Assembly (NCBI RefSeq): GCF_020382885.2
Contig: NC_058501.1
Location: forward strand, 4,092,001-4,156,000
Length of the DNA stretch: 64,000 nucleotides
Direction of reading: 5' to 3'
DNA from: Scatophagus argus
Lineage: Eukaryota; Chordata; Actinopteri; Scatophagidae
Below, one piece after another: positions 39,986 through 51,200 of this stretch; the first letter of the stretch is position 1, and each line of letters starts with the position of its first letter. Both the position numbers and the translations under genes were made by a program. The notes under the pieces were generated by a model. It saw only the letters and a program-made list of their open reading frames with translations, ran no database searches and was not told where the DNA came from.

Positions 39986-42900
39986 ATACAAAATATTGTT
40001 TGCCATTTCTGACCAGTTGCCTGGAGGTGCTGGGCAGCAGCCGTGTCCTGGTAGCATTGCTGTTCTTTCTGGCAGACTCCAGTTCATCCTCCGTGTCCTC
40101 ATCACTGGCAGGACAGGAGTCCATACCTGTAGCAGCCAGACGCACGTCCGGCATCTGGAAGTCCTCCTGAAGAAAACAGTACACAACATAAAGTGAGACT
40201 TAACAATAAAGAGAAAAATTGGAGCATGAATGCTACGTAAGACATTTATGTTTTTTTTGTTTGTTTTTGAAAGTAACTTTAGAATTCAAATTCAGAAAGT
40301 CAGATTACATCAATAAAAGTTTCTTCCCAAACCCAAATTATCTGGGTGATATTTATGAAGTTGGAAGCAGCACATTATAGACGTGACTGTGCTCACCTGA
40401 TCATAATCTTCAAGGAAGTGGTGTCTGTACTGTTCTGCTTCTGTTGAACTCAGGTTTGATATGTCATCAGAAGCAACTGGCAGTCCCTATGAACAGTTAA
40501 ATATATTATGGAAACATTACAACAAATACATGAGATGAATAAGAACTGAATAAACAGCTATTTTAAAATCAAACTTTTCTCTAATGGTTATTTCTTTCAA
40601 TCCAGGCAAAAAAAAACACTAACACTTGTATTCATCCCTGGGCCAAGCGACTCTGCAGTAGTCACTGGTAGTCATCGGTTCTAATGTAAACATGACACCC
40701 AAAACATAATGCCGTCAGCAACAGCTATTCTCGGTGCAGAGATGTATAAAACAAAAAGGCATATTGGTCTGGTAGCAAAAACCTGAATATATACACTAAT
40801 TGTGGTGTAAATGGTACAAGAGAGCAAGTTGGTAAAGTAGAAAGTGTTTTAAAAGCGAGAACAGTCTTACTGTGGCAGAAATCTCCTGGCCCTCCACTCT
40901 GCCTCTCTGCATGGCAGGAGGAACCAGCTTATTGAAATATAGTTCCAGCTCATCGTGAGGCAGGCCGTTGGAATCAACATCATCATCTGGAAATCAAACA
41001 CATATTCTGTGTTCATTTCCTTAAATTAAAATTTAATGGACGAACAAGATCTACAAAGTGTAATAATAACATAATATTATCCCATGCAGGAATGGAAAAA
41101 TGCCAACTGCAAGCATACCCGTAATGTCGCTGTTCATGCTGTCCACTGACATGAGCTTCTCATTTGCCAAGAAACTGGAGTTGCTACCACTGAAATGGTC
41201 ACTGTCCACTCCCTCACTTTGCACACTGTCCTCCTCAGCAGTGGCTGGTAAAGACTGAACCTGTATGAACAAAGAAAAAGGAACATATTGGAAAGTATTT
41301 GATCGCAGTTTAGATTACAAAAAAAAAAACTGCACTGGAATGATTGTTTAAACCTTAAACTGCTCGATAAAAAAGTTCTCCCTCATATATATCCCGTAAT
41401 GAACTGGTTGAGGGTGGGGGGTGTACCAAACAGAGAGGTCAGGTTAGACATTTATGGGTCTATAAACTACAGCAAATGCAACTGATCAACCTGTAGTGAA
41501 AAAAAAACCAAAACAAAACACACCAAAATTCATACCTTTGCATCTGTAAAATCTTTATGTCCATACTGGGTAAACGTAAGAAGTCCTGTTGACAGCTCTG
41601 ACAAAGGCCACAGAAAACAAAATCTGTTAATGTCTTCATTCTGATAATAAAAACTGCTTATTTTCTATATATCAGAAATCACAAATATAAACCCATGTAA
41701 CATTAGGTAAAGCCTACTTCAAGTTAGTAAGTATTCCAGTATAAGAACAATGTTACATCTACAATGATAGATGGGACCAATAGCTTTTACCCGTTCCAAG
41801 TTCTGTAGGCCGGCCATGGACTGAGCCCAGTTGTGCAGGAGGAAGCCCCACTGTGGATCCTTGGTTTCTGGATGCACTCTCATCCAAATTAATCTTCACC
41901 AGCATGTCTGAAATACGGTGGGCTGCAATGAAGTCATCTGCATCGTCTCTGTGGTGCAGGCGTGGATGCAAATAATTAGGACCACAGACATCATGACTGT
42001 CCACACAAACCAAATCATACAATGCAATGTAAAAAAAAAAAAAAAAAAAAAAAGGCAAAATATTAAAATTAGTACTTTTAGTATAATCGACTGTAACTGA
42101 ACTTCTCTCCACTGAATGTACAGAACAGAACTGTAAAACCTACATGGACTGACTTACAAAAGATAATTTACATACATATAAATTGTCTCTTATATTGTGG
42201 CCTGCATTTTTAGGTGACATTACTTAGAGAATTTGAACACTGAAGCCTTTTTCGACAGACTTTGGAAATAGCATCGAGCAACAAATATCAGTAGTGTGAC
42301 CTAATTGGATGTATATACTCACAAGTCATCTTTGAAGCTGAGGGCAAAATTTCGCTGTCCTCCAACAGATGATTGTGCATTGGCTGGCTGCTGCTCTCTG
42401 CCCTCCAGATATGATGCCTCAACATTATCTCCTCTGTAAAGCAACAGTACATAGGATGCTTTCATAAAGCAAATGCTTGTTAACATACTAAACAAGTTTG
42501 CATCATGGTTAAATTTAGAAACTGAACACCGAATCAGTACTAACATCCTCAGCACTTTTTCCTGTTACTTGTGTGGTAGATTTCAGAAACCAAAATGGGC
42601 TGCAACAATTTCTTAACAAACATGTTTCCATAGACAGATCTGTATTTGGCAGGCAGGACTCAATGTTTTTTCTAATTTATTATTTCCGTTTTCTTGCATA
42701 TCAGTACTTCCTATTTCTAGTAGCACTTACACAGAACAGATACAAACAGGACAAACACAAAATTCTCAAAACAGGAGTGAAATAATTTCGGCATCTCTTC
42801 TCGCACCAGTCAAACAGTCTATGTTATAATTCATAGACCCGTGATTGAGAGTGCCTCTACAATGATATCACATCTGTCCAAAGCAGCAGCATGCTCCCAC

Positions 42901-43073
42901 CTGTTGTCAGACGTGGGTCTAATTTTAGCCACTGTAGAGGCAGCCACTGGATGTCCTGGGCCTGAACCCAATGTCACATTCCCCAGTGTGGCACGGCCAC
43001 TCGTGCTGTCCAGAGATTTGCAGAGGAAACTGGGGAAGACTTCATCTTCCAACTTGTAAAAACTGTCTGCCAT
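13776..43073 (-). CDS. cep192: CEP192 (SPD-2 family centrosomal scaffold), 51 coding exons
   Basis: Scaffold of centrioles and pericentriolar material. In vertebrates it recruits PLK4 for centriole duplication and Aurora A, PLK1 and NEDD1/gamma-tubulin for spindle poles (family knowledge). Fifty-one exons join in one frame to about 2,803 residues; human isoforms reach about 2,540. The start ATG at 43073-43071 lies in AAAACCATGG, a good Kozak context, and the first exon (MADSFYKLEDEVFPSFL) matches the human N-terminus. Landmarks: acidic PLK4-binding-like stretch at about 200-300, YLRLSLGQFFEQRSEALG near 766, ISTIASAIADASISTDPSQL near 890, DMEKYLKKT near 990. The C-terminal half holds ASH/PapD-like beta domains (PILSNKQFVAWGGV, RNTGSRAAFIKAV, VQFKP...GEALP-stop). 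Poly-Asp and Gly/Ser-rich stretches sit in the poorly conserved N-terminal half. Exon lists are in the three block entries. Identity is very secure; single exon ends could be off. Confidence 0.96.
18275..18505. repeat. A/T-rich TTTTCAATTT repeat segment
   Basis: Repeated TTTTCAATTT, AAAACTGAA and ACTGAACTGAACTGAA words, with an outer inverted similarity (TTTTTCAATTTTCAATTTC against TAAAAAATTGAAATGATG). It may be a small nonautonomous DNA element. Intronic in CEP192, between the 18100-18176 and 18622-18850 exons. Confidence 0.4.
22694..22818 (+). pseudogene. U2 snRNA 5' fragment (pseudogene) fused to a SINE
   Basis: About 125 bases follow the 5' two thirds of vertebrate U2 snRNA: CGCTTCTCGGCCTTTTGGCT (stem-loop I), then the branch-point-pairing GTGTAGTATCTGTTC, TCAGTTTAATATCTGATACG and CATATTAAATGGATTTTT. 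The first 70 bases are nearly perfect. The second part has changes (CTCCATAAGGGG for CTCTATCCGAGG), the Sm-site region reads ATTTTTAG, and the 3' stem-loops are missing. It is therefore not a functional U2 gene. It lies in the CEP192 intron between 22,294 and 23,359, antisense to that gene. Confidence 0.9.
22819..23179 (+). mobile_element. tRNA-derived SINE, full-length copy joined to U2 fragment
   Basis: Starts GGCAGCCGTGGCCTAGAGGT. Pol III A box TGGCCTAGAGG at 22828-22838 and B box GGTTCGATTCC at 22871-22881 have the spacing of a tRNA promoter. A body with the teleost motif TGCCCTTGAGCAAGGCACTTA follows, then the tail CTGTCAATAAAGCTGATT and a (TTC)n run at 23,155-23,177. A second copy at 49,180 proves it is a dispersed family. 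The 3' end with its short repeat is typical of LINE-mobilised SINEs. Confidence 0.88.
24470..24712. repeat. Long purine-rich tract in CEP192 intron
   Basis: About 240 bases of almost uninterrupted A/G on the plus strand, hence a pyrimidine tract on the CEP192 coding strand. It is interrupted by scattered single C or T bases. It begins a few bases beyond the acceptor of the 24343-24461 exon, on its intron side. Confidence 0.75.
27417..29296 (-). other. CEP192 intron 26
   Basis: 1.9 kb intron. Holds the (TTTG)n(GA)n array. A segment at 27,780-28,130 has short imperfect repeats (ATGTGCTATACTTC..., GAGATATGCTATGTACTGTGAG) and a 96-codon minus-strand chance frame. It may be an old transposon piece but I cannot name it. 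Confidence 0.6.
28846..28914 (+). repeat. (TTTG)n followed by (GA)n microsatellite
   Basis: GCTTGTTTGTTTGTTTGTTTG runs straight into about 45 bases of GAGAGA broken by one C. It lies in the long CEP192 intron between coding exons 26 and 27. Confidence 0.9.
30418..30660 (+). repeat. Teleost dispersed repeat in CEP192 intron 26
   Basis: TTAGATTAGATTCAAATTTA then TTGTCATTACACAAGTACAAGG, AGAAGTGCAATAAGCAGCAAG and TGGTACATACAGTTGATATATACAG match a repeat often seen across percomorph genomes, probably a LINE 3' region. It is intronic, between CEP192 coding exons 25 and 26. Confidence 0.55.
37192..37252 (-). repeat. Coding GAT/GAC tract (poly-Asp) in CEP192 exon 13
   Basis: Trinucleotide array on the coding strand mixing GAT and GAC, giving ten Asp in a row preceded by DDKNDDN (about residues 558-574). 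The mixed codons suggest selection for acidity and not a recent pure expansion. Confidence 0.85.
39943..39986 (+). repeat. (TA)n(CA)n compound microsatellite
   Basis: About 18 bases of TA dinucleotide followed by about 24 of CA. It starts only about 30 bases on the intron side of the donor of CEP192 exon 8 (40014). Confidence 0.9.
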
Positions 43074-43716
43074 GGTTTTCAATGGAGAAGAGTGACAGCC
43101 AAATGAGGCTTGACTTCAGCTCAGGTGAAGATCATTTGTGATGTCTAAGAAAAATAAATAAGAGAAATAAGGGCAAATTAGTATTACTCTGAGAAGACAA
43201 AACACGTCCAATAACTTTACAGTGGAGCGGCACGGAGAGGACCACTTCAAACCGTGTTTCTGTTTAGAAAATATAAGTTCGTTGATACCACCTCATCTCA
43301 TTGAAACAGGGAAGAACGACAGTTTGCAAATGTGTACTAACAACGCATTTTTATTTAATATAACCTTTGTCGTTTGACGGCTATACAGTTCGGCCTATAC
43401 ACAAAGTACGGGCAATTACTAGCTACAAACTAATTACACCAGGTTAGCTTAACCATTAACGCTAGCATCTTGCTACAAACAAGAGGGTTTGTCAAACTTT
43501 CCAGCACGTTACACATTTGGGTTTAGTACGCCACTATCTACTTTTTTTGCAGAGGTAGAAGAAAGAAACGCACGAAGACAAGTTACATATATGATAAACA
43601 AAATAATAAGTTAAATCTGTCTGCTAAGCTAACGCAACTCTTTCGAGACTGGACTTTCTCAACAAGAGAACTAACTGTTAAAACATAACGTAAATGTTGG
43701 ATGGAGTTCAACTCAC

Positions 43717-43790
43717 ACTCAAGAAGCGGACCAACAGACTACTTCTCTAACTCGAGTCTTCATAAACTGGTGCAGACACGTTGGCGGTGC
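43717..43790 (-). other. cep192: CEP192 noncoding first exon (5' UTR)
   Basis: Upstream of the start codon a clear acceptor (TTTTTCTTAG) ends at 43145, so the exon carrying the ATG runs 43144 to 42901. The partner donor is CTTGAGT followed by GTGAGT at 43716, which puts a noncoding exon at 43717 and above. Its upstream edge is not visible in sequence; about 43,790 is a guess from the promoter motifs that follow. Confidence 0.5.
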
Positions 43791-43799
43791 CCACTTCTG

Positions 43800-43975
43800 T
43801 TTCAAAAGTAACTTCCAAACACTTCAATCTTTCATTATTGCTTAAAATCAAACAAACCGTGCACCAGTTCGGACGACCAAACAGCGCCCAGAAATCACAG
43901 GAAGCCCGCCTAAGCGTCATGTCACATGGGCGGGACTTAACTAATTTATACCACTTTGATTGGACAACAATTCTG
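43800..43975 (-). promoter_or_regulatory. CEP192 promoter with GC box and inverted CCAAT
   Basis: Reading on the minus strand, a CCAAT box (ATTGG at 43959-43963 on plus) and a CCCGCCC GC box (GGGCGGG at 43928-43934) lie 140-250 bases upstream of the proposed first exon. No TATA box is evident. CCAAT plus GC box is usual for cell-cycle genes such as centrosomal scaffolds. The transcription start is inferred. Confidence 0.5.
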
Positions 43976-45080
43976 AGAGGGAGGAAATTGTCAATTATAG
44001 TAGGATGTAATTCATGTCAATCCGTAGAACCTGGACACTTGGGAAGTTGTGAGAATGTCTCACAAGACACATTGATGCGTCAATTAGATGTCTATCTTTA
44101 CAGGATGAATGAAAGAAGTGTGACGTAGGGTGATTCTTTACTCCAGTCGTAATATATTATGTGATACTACTAAAAGCGTAACAATGACCATTTCTAGAAG
44201 TAAACATGCAGAATCACTCTAAATAGGTCTTAAACGTAAGCATGGATTTAAAACCAAAGACACAAGTATTAGTTACTGGAGGCGGTGGAGAGGCGCGGAG
44301 GCGGGGGGCTGTTATTGGATCGTGTTCTGCCGAGCAGCTGCAAGGATGCCTTGGTGAGCAAACAGCTGCTGCTGAGAGAACTGCCATCACATGCATTCCT
44401 GTTTTTCAGAGGCATCATGAGCAAGCCGTGAAATGAAATATTATCCTTCAAAACAAATGAAATACTGTGTATTTTTTATAATTTAAAGCGAAAACTGAAG
44501 AAACGCCTCATATTCACACATAGTGGGTCTTTTATCTCTTGAGTCTCCCTTCAGAAGTCCTATTCAGTAGGAACACAGGAGCCATGAAATTGGCAGAAAT
44601 CATTTATGTACTCAGATACTTTAGCTGGGCAAATTATACCTGGAACAAAGAGAGAATCTTAATAGAGCTTTCCCAGTGGACAGTGTTTACTTTTTGGAGA
44701 ACTGTGCCAGTATATTTATTTTATAAAGTCAGGAATAGCTGTGTTTCTGACCCAACCCTTGAGTCTAAAATAGCAGGTCCATTTCCAACAAAAGAAACAT
44801 GTGATAATGAATCGTTAGGTTTCCATGGAACAGTCGTATCGCATGGCTGTCAGTCACTCATGAACTCATGACACTGTCATTGTTTGTGTAAGGATGTAGT
44901 CAAAAGTAACATTCGCATTTTAATACCTTGTGCCACATATTCTGATTTCCACCATGTATAGTTTTAAACCTCAGTAAGCACTTCTTCTGCAGGCACTCTG
45001 GTTCCATCATCTCTTTTACCTGCTGCCACTGCCATTGTTTTATGACCCCCCCCCCCCAAAAAAAACCAAAACAATACATT
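43976..45080. other. Spacer between CEP192 promoter and SEH1L 3' end
   Basis: Nothing convincing: short open frames only, a C run at 45,047-45,056, and no repeat family recognised. The two minus-strand genes are about 1.3 kb apart. Confidence 0.7.
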
Positions 45081-45107
45081 TAACAGTTTTTTTGTATATC
45101 AGAAATG

Positions 45108-45113
45108 TTTATT
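45108..45113 (-). terminator. Poly(A) signal of SEH1L
   Basis: AATAAA on the minus strand about 160 bases after the SEH1L stop. It is followed by T/GT-rich sequence (TGTATTGTTTTGGTTTTTTT), as expected of a cleavage site. Confidence 0.6.
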
Positions 45114-45270
45114 CTTCACAAACTAAAATATACATTAAAATTGTTATCCAAACAAGCAATATAAGACAAATTTCACAAAATCTTCACAAAGTTCCGTTTC
45201 TAATATATGCACAGGAAAAATGACATTATCAACAATGACATTAACTCATTTTAGTCAGAACACCCTCAAA

Positions 45271-48200
45271 TCACTGCCCTTCAGCCTCTGGCAAGGGTAG
45301 CAGTGCTCTAGTGGAGAGTCTGTGTGGAAGAACCTGTTGCTGAGGCTGAATGGGCTCAGCATCACAGTGTTCTATGAGGGAGGAGGGAGGCAGCAGGTGA
45401 CCATACCTGGTCCCTGCTCTGGGAGGATCCAGAGGCGGAAAGAAATACCTGAAGCAACAGGAAAAAAAAATGGAAAGAGACGAAGACGGCAGAAACACGG
45501 AGAGGAAGGAGACGATGACAATGGAACACAGAGGAAACACATAGAAGGAAGTAGAAATGAGATTAAAAGGAGAGGAGGATGTATGTTCTAGAAATAAGGG
45601 AGAGAAACATGACAGAGTACTGACAGAGGTTAATCTTTTTTCTAAGGTGTACATGCAATATCATGAAAAGAGGTGAACCACACTCAAACGTGTTGTAATC
45701 AACAAAGTGGAGGCTGTGTAAAATAGAATCATGCAGTTTAAATGAGCCCTTAACCAGTCATACCCAAGTATTCAGCTAGGACATGACTCACACATATTTC
45801 AAATGCATGAGCACAAGGGCAAACGCTGGCTGATGCAGAGGAGACATTAGTAATATGCAGGATGCTGGTATATCTTTGGAGAGGTCGGCTGCCGCAGGGG
45901 AGGGGTAAAGGGAACTCTCTTGCCAATCCTGCATGCAACAAGCAGTACAATACCACATTACTTCAACAAACCCATCTTTTCACTCTTTTCTCTCAACAAG
46001 GAACTGGACTGCAAGAAAACCTTTCTATTCTATAAGACAGAGAAACATAGAGTACTAGGGCCGTACTGAATGTTTTATTAATTTATCTGTTTTTACATGC
46101 AAAGCTTCTATTCAGTTTTTCACACGAAGCACTGAATGTCTGTCATCATATTTATTTTATACATTATCGTATATTTTTGTCATCCTTGTGAGAAAAATCC
46201 TCAAACAAACTCAAATTCAATTTGAGTAAAGTGATTCTTCAGATTAAAGACTTATTTTCATTAAATTAACTTTTCAATTAATATAATTTGCCAATTTGCC
46301 AGTTTTGCCAACATAAATACATGTAGGCAGCAGGAAAGGATGATGGCAAAGACAGCAGTGTACAAGTGATCTTGATGAAGCACTGAGCAAATGCTGATTA
46401 TATAACATGATCTTGTTTTATTTTTTTAAGGGGGTCTTAAACAATTTCCTATAACTGTTGGAGCTGGAACAGATGTTTTGTGGCTATAACGTGTGATGTA
46501 TGGTGCTGTTAGATTACGGCTAAACTGTCCTGTTATTATTGGTGTGTGCCCTCCTTTTATGTGCAGCACTCGGACAGCAAACAGCTGTCTGACCGCAGCG
46601 AAAATATTCTTTTTGAGACATTAAAGGAGAGCAAGTATGGATTGAATAAGAATGTTTAGTTAAGTAAAAACAGGTTGTGAATTTTGGAAATAATTACATC
46701 CATCTTTACAACTCTCTCAGGTTACTGGAAATATTTGTATCACACGAATCGCAAGCAATCCTATACAGCCACCAAAACAGCTGCACAGCATTTGAACGTT
46801 ACATCAACATCCTGAATGGAATGTAGGAGCTCTGAACTATTCGGTACAGCCCTACATGTGACAGATGAATAAACAAAACAACAAAAACGGTAAATACAGA
46901 GGTTATGTTAAGTTAGATGTTGTTAAGTTAAACATAAATACAGGCACAAACAACTCTGACAAAACAGTGTTAGCTCAACCACTGTCCACTGACATTTTTA
47001 ATCTGTTTTAAATCATCCAAGTTAAAAGAAAATTAAAAGCAAGTCTTTGTAACTTTTGGTGAACAGAGACCACTGTGGCTGCAAGTGACAATTACAGAAT
47101 AATGGTGAATGTTAAAACATAGTGTAACCAGAGTAGACATAAGCACAGTCTTGACAATGGAATATCTTCATTTACTGTTGTAAATGACAAAAAAAGTAGC
47201 TAATGCTTACATTTAAGCAGATGTTGGATATTTTTGCTCGAAAAATGACTGAACTGTTTATTGGTTATCAAAACAGTTGAGTATTAATTTTCTTTCAATT
47301 ACCTAATTGATAAATGGTTGCAGCTCTACTTAGTAATGTCTTTTAAATGGCAATTTCTGTTTAAAGTTCTGCTAACATCAGCCACAAGAAGCTACTGGTC
47401 ACAGCAGACCATTTAACGCTAGAGCAACAAAACTGAGACTGACTTCTATTGCTCATTAATTTAATGTTTTTGTAAAAGAATCAATGTGTCATCTCTTTTT
47501 TCAAAAGTTACATAGTCTCACTTTAAAGCCATAAATGACCTCGCTAGTATACTTATCCATACTGTGTTTATACGATATAATGATGTTATTGCAGTTGGTT
47601 AATAAAGGTTCATTCAAGCCATCTTGCTCAGCAAAGAGTTTGGCAATACTTGCTCAAGGATACATTCGAATTAAAGATTGAAAAGTGAAATTACGAGAAA
47701 AAAAAAAGTTGAGAAAATTACTACGCTTTGATTTAACCGCTCATCTTAGAATGGAAAGATGTTGGGTGTTGTGATGTAGGATCATTAGATTTCTCAATGT
47801 TGACAAAATAATGCTATCTGACAACAAAATTGATCTGTTCTGTATCCCAAGGAAGGTCTAGAATTTGAAAGAATAGTCACATATCAAATTTGCATAAAGA
47901 GGTTTATTTTACTTTTTATACCAAGAAAATGTTTAGCCCTAACACTGACAATTCAAAGTGGAATCCGCTGTGATAACATGCATCCATACAATGAAGTAAT
48001 TCATTTATAAAAAAAACAAAAAAAAAAACCAAAACACACACACACACACCACAACACATCCAACTCCACAGGCTTGGTGTCGACAACCTGAACGCTGGAA
48101 GCCAAGCTCTTTGCATGAGTGAAACATTTGGTCAGTGTGGGCCCAGGAAGTTTTTCAGTTAGCAGCTGCAGTCCCAGTCAGTGTGAGGCATTATAAGTTG

Positions 48201-51200
48201 TCAGTTCTGACTGGCTCAGGTGGGTGCGTGGCATCAGACACACCACACCACCTACCTTCCTGCGGAAATCCCATTCAGGGCATTCTGGGAGTTGTGAACA
48301 GAGGAGCCCACTACAGTGCTCATGGCTGTGGGCTGACCAGATGAACCCGTGAGTGGGCTGCCATCCCCTTTCAGGATGCCTGTGCACTTCCAGTTGTCCA
48401 TGTAGTTAGCTGCAGAGGAATGCAGGAGGTTAAAATCAGAAGTGCTTGGAATATAATCAACAACTGACTCAAAGACCTTCACACATAAGCAAAGGAGGAA
48501 AGCATCTTTCAGTTCAGTATTTTTGGTTTTCTGGCTTTACAATTTTACAGGTTTGGTTCCATCACAGCACTGTTTTTGGCTGTAGCAGGAAGCTCTAAAA
48601 TCCCACTGTACGCTACCTGTCCAGCAGACAGACACATTTAGCATCTAGCATCTAGCTGATGAACATAGCAGAGCAATTGGCAGCTAAAATGCCAAGTATT
48701 TTTCTCAAATGTTAAGGGGAGAATAGAAAAAAAGAGGAGTCAACATCAGACTTCCATTCATTGGGAGGACACAAACATGAGTCCAGTAAATTTGCCATTT
48801 CATCACCATGACAATACAGTATAATTTGTCACTACTTGGCTCACAGCTCATTTCCACTGGCTCCAAATGGCAAAAAAAGAAAAATATCAGGTTGCAGGTT
48901 TAATAATGCATTTCATTAGCTATTGAATTTGCAGTTACATAAACACAAATATCATGTAAATGCATGAATGCATGGTACACACACAGAAAAACAAACTTTG
49001 TTGTTTTATGTTGTCCTTCCTCCAAGGCGTGTTACAAAGGGCAATGATGCGATGCTTCTGCTAATATGCCTTCACCATTCATGATAAACAGACACAGAAT
49101 AAGATGATGGGTACTGGAATGAAAACCAGTAAAGTGCAGCACCTGCAAACCTATTTTCAATACACTTGCAAAAAACACAGAGGTTGGAGAAGCGGCTTGT
49201 GATCGGAGGGTCACCTGTTCGATTCCCCCACCGGACGGGCAGGAAAAATTTGGGTGTGGTGGAGTGATTAATGTGAAAAACGCCGCCCCCCCCCCCTCCA
49301 TTAGCCGGCTGATGTGCCCTGGAGCAAGGCACTTAACCCCCCAATATGCTCCCTGGGTGCTTGATGCTGCCCACTGCTCCTGTGTGTGTTTCACTGCATG
49401 TAATTTGCTGGGTGTTGCATGTGTGTGTTCAACTAAGGATGGGTCAAATGCAGAAGACAAATTCAGTGTGTGTATACTGTCAATAAAGGTGATTCTTCTT
49501 CTTCTTCTTCTTCTATGATCACACACACTGGAAAAGTGCCTCTGTACTTCTAAATCACCTCCAGTAGATATCCGAATGTGACAGAGATGTGACAATTAAC
49601 CTATGGAGCCAATTTCCTGCCAAGACTTAAACAAACAAAATATGCTGAACAAATGTCTTACTTTTCACTAACAAACACTGTGCACCTTGCAAGTCCAAAA
49701 CACTATTAACAAGTGAATGCATTTTGTTTTGCTAATATCAAATGTTCCTATCAACCATATTACCAACACCACCCTCTGGAAAACACATACAGAACAGGGC
49801 AAAAAAAAAAAAGTCTATCCCACAAAGACAAAAACAAAAAGTATCACGTGACCTTTAGCACATCAGTCATTCCACTGTGCTTCTGTACTTTTCAATTCTG
49901 ACACAACTTCTCTTAGTACTTCACCTTCCACAGCAGCAGGTGGCACTATATGATATTTATGGTACTATTTTGGACTCTGTAGGATTTTTTTTTTGTCCTT
50001 CTAAAGCATGCTGCGTTTGTTTCCTGTTTGTTTGAAAAGTATTTATGAAACAACATGCTTTAAGTTTATTTGTTGTGAAATGCGTTTTGGCAGGAGATTA
50101 GCTCCATACTAACCCCTGCTGCAACAACAACAGACAACGGCTGTCATTGAAATGAAAGAAAAACAGATGAGTAGTCAGTTAGCAGTGCCTAACAATAAGT
50201 CCCCACCTTTCCAGAGTCGCACACAGCCGTCATCCCCAGAAGAGGCCAGCAGGGTGCTGGTGATGTTCCAGCTCACACGCCACACCTGGGAGTTATGGTT
50301 GTCAAACTGAGCCACAATCTGCACCTCAAACTTAGTGGGTCCTGTAGAAGTGCTCTCCTTCCTGTTGGATGGAACCAATTTACGAAAAATGAACTGACAT
50401 GGTGGTAGGTTCTCATTTCTGTCATTTTAAACAGTTTCAAGCAACATCAGCTGCAGAAAGGCATCTATTCGTTTCACTGAGATGTGAAATACAGCATTTC
50501 AAGGACTACACTACAATCTCCGTCTACTATGAGTCTTTCATATGACAGCTCTGACAATACAAAAGAAACTGAAATAGTCACCTCATGGGAACAAGCTTAA
50601 AGATTCTGACGTCTTTGGTTGCAATGGCGAGCACATGGAAAGACCTTCCCAGGTTTGGAGCAAACGCAATGTCATGGACTGCATCAGTGACGGTCATCAG
50701 CGTCTCTGCTTTAGCATATTTCCTTTATGACACAGTTTTGAAAACATCAAACAATTATTAAAAACTCCAAAACAAAAACCTTGGAGTTCTGTGTGGTTTG
50801 TAAATGTTTATTTATAAACCAGTGACCCACACACACACAACACTAAAGGAATACCTACCTCGTGTTTTCATTATATTCATAGATCTGAACTTTCCCACCA
50901 TACGTTACGTTACTGTCGTCACTCCCCACTGCAAACATTGGCGGGTGGGCACGAGAGCTGGGTGGTGGAGAGTAAAAAGCAGATTACACTGACAGGTCAT
51001 CACACTCCTCTATATAACAGGCTGTTGGGAAGTCAGCAGCAGAAAACCTTGCATTTAAAAAGGTCAAGTTAGAGAATTTCTTGAATTTAACGCTGACTTG
51101 CCAGAATGTTTGAAAATGCCAGGAGCAGTGAGTGGAACACATCTGAGCAACCGTTTTCTTATTTTAATGTAAAAATAAATGATTAGATGGAATGTCCAAC

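Larger units (their letters stand above)
32830..43073 (-). other. cep192: CEP192 exons 1-22 (N-terminal half)
   Basis: Coding exons in transcript order, ends inferred from GT-AG sites with phase checked: 42901-43073, 42323-42433, 41791-41948, 41536-41597, 41119-41260, 40871-40986, 40397-40486, 40014-40166, 39629-39779, 39298-39515, 38182-38304, 37386-37541, 36972-37263, 36728-36877, 36549-36613, 35990-36214, 35355-35496, 35150-35232, 34771-35049, 33540-34389, 33247-33364, 32830-32986. Exons 5-8 encode the acidic segment (for example HDELELYFNKLVPP) that matches the human PLK4-binding region. Exon 13 contains ten consecutive Asp codons. Exon 20 (850 bases) is the longest and encodes Ser/Pro/Lys-rich, probably disordered sequence. 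The acceptor of exon 12, ATGCAAG at 37542, is the weakest call here. Confidence 0.88.

Noticed and set aside
43781..44128. 115-codon plus-strand open frame upstream of CEP192
   Set aside because: Overlaps the CEP192 promoter on the opposite strand and has no recognisable similarity; likely chance.
45271..45654. 127-codon minus-strand frame as a separate small gene
   Set aside because: Only its last 59 codons are real; they are the SEH1L terminal exon, and the upstream part is the intronic pyrimidine tract.
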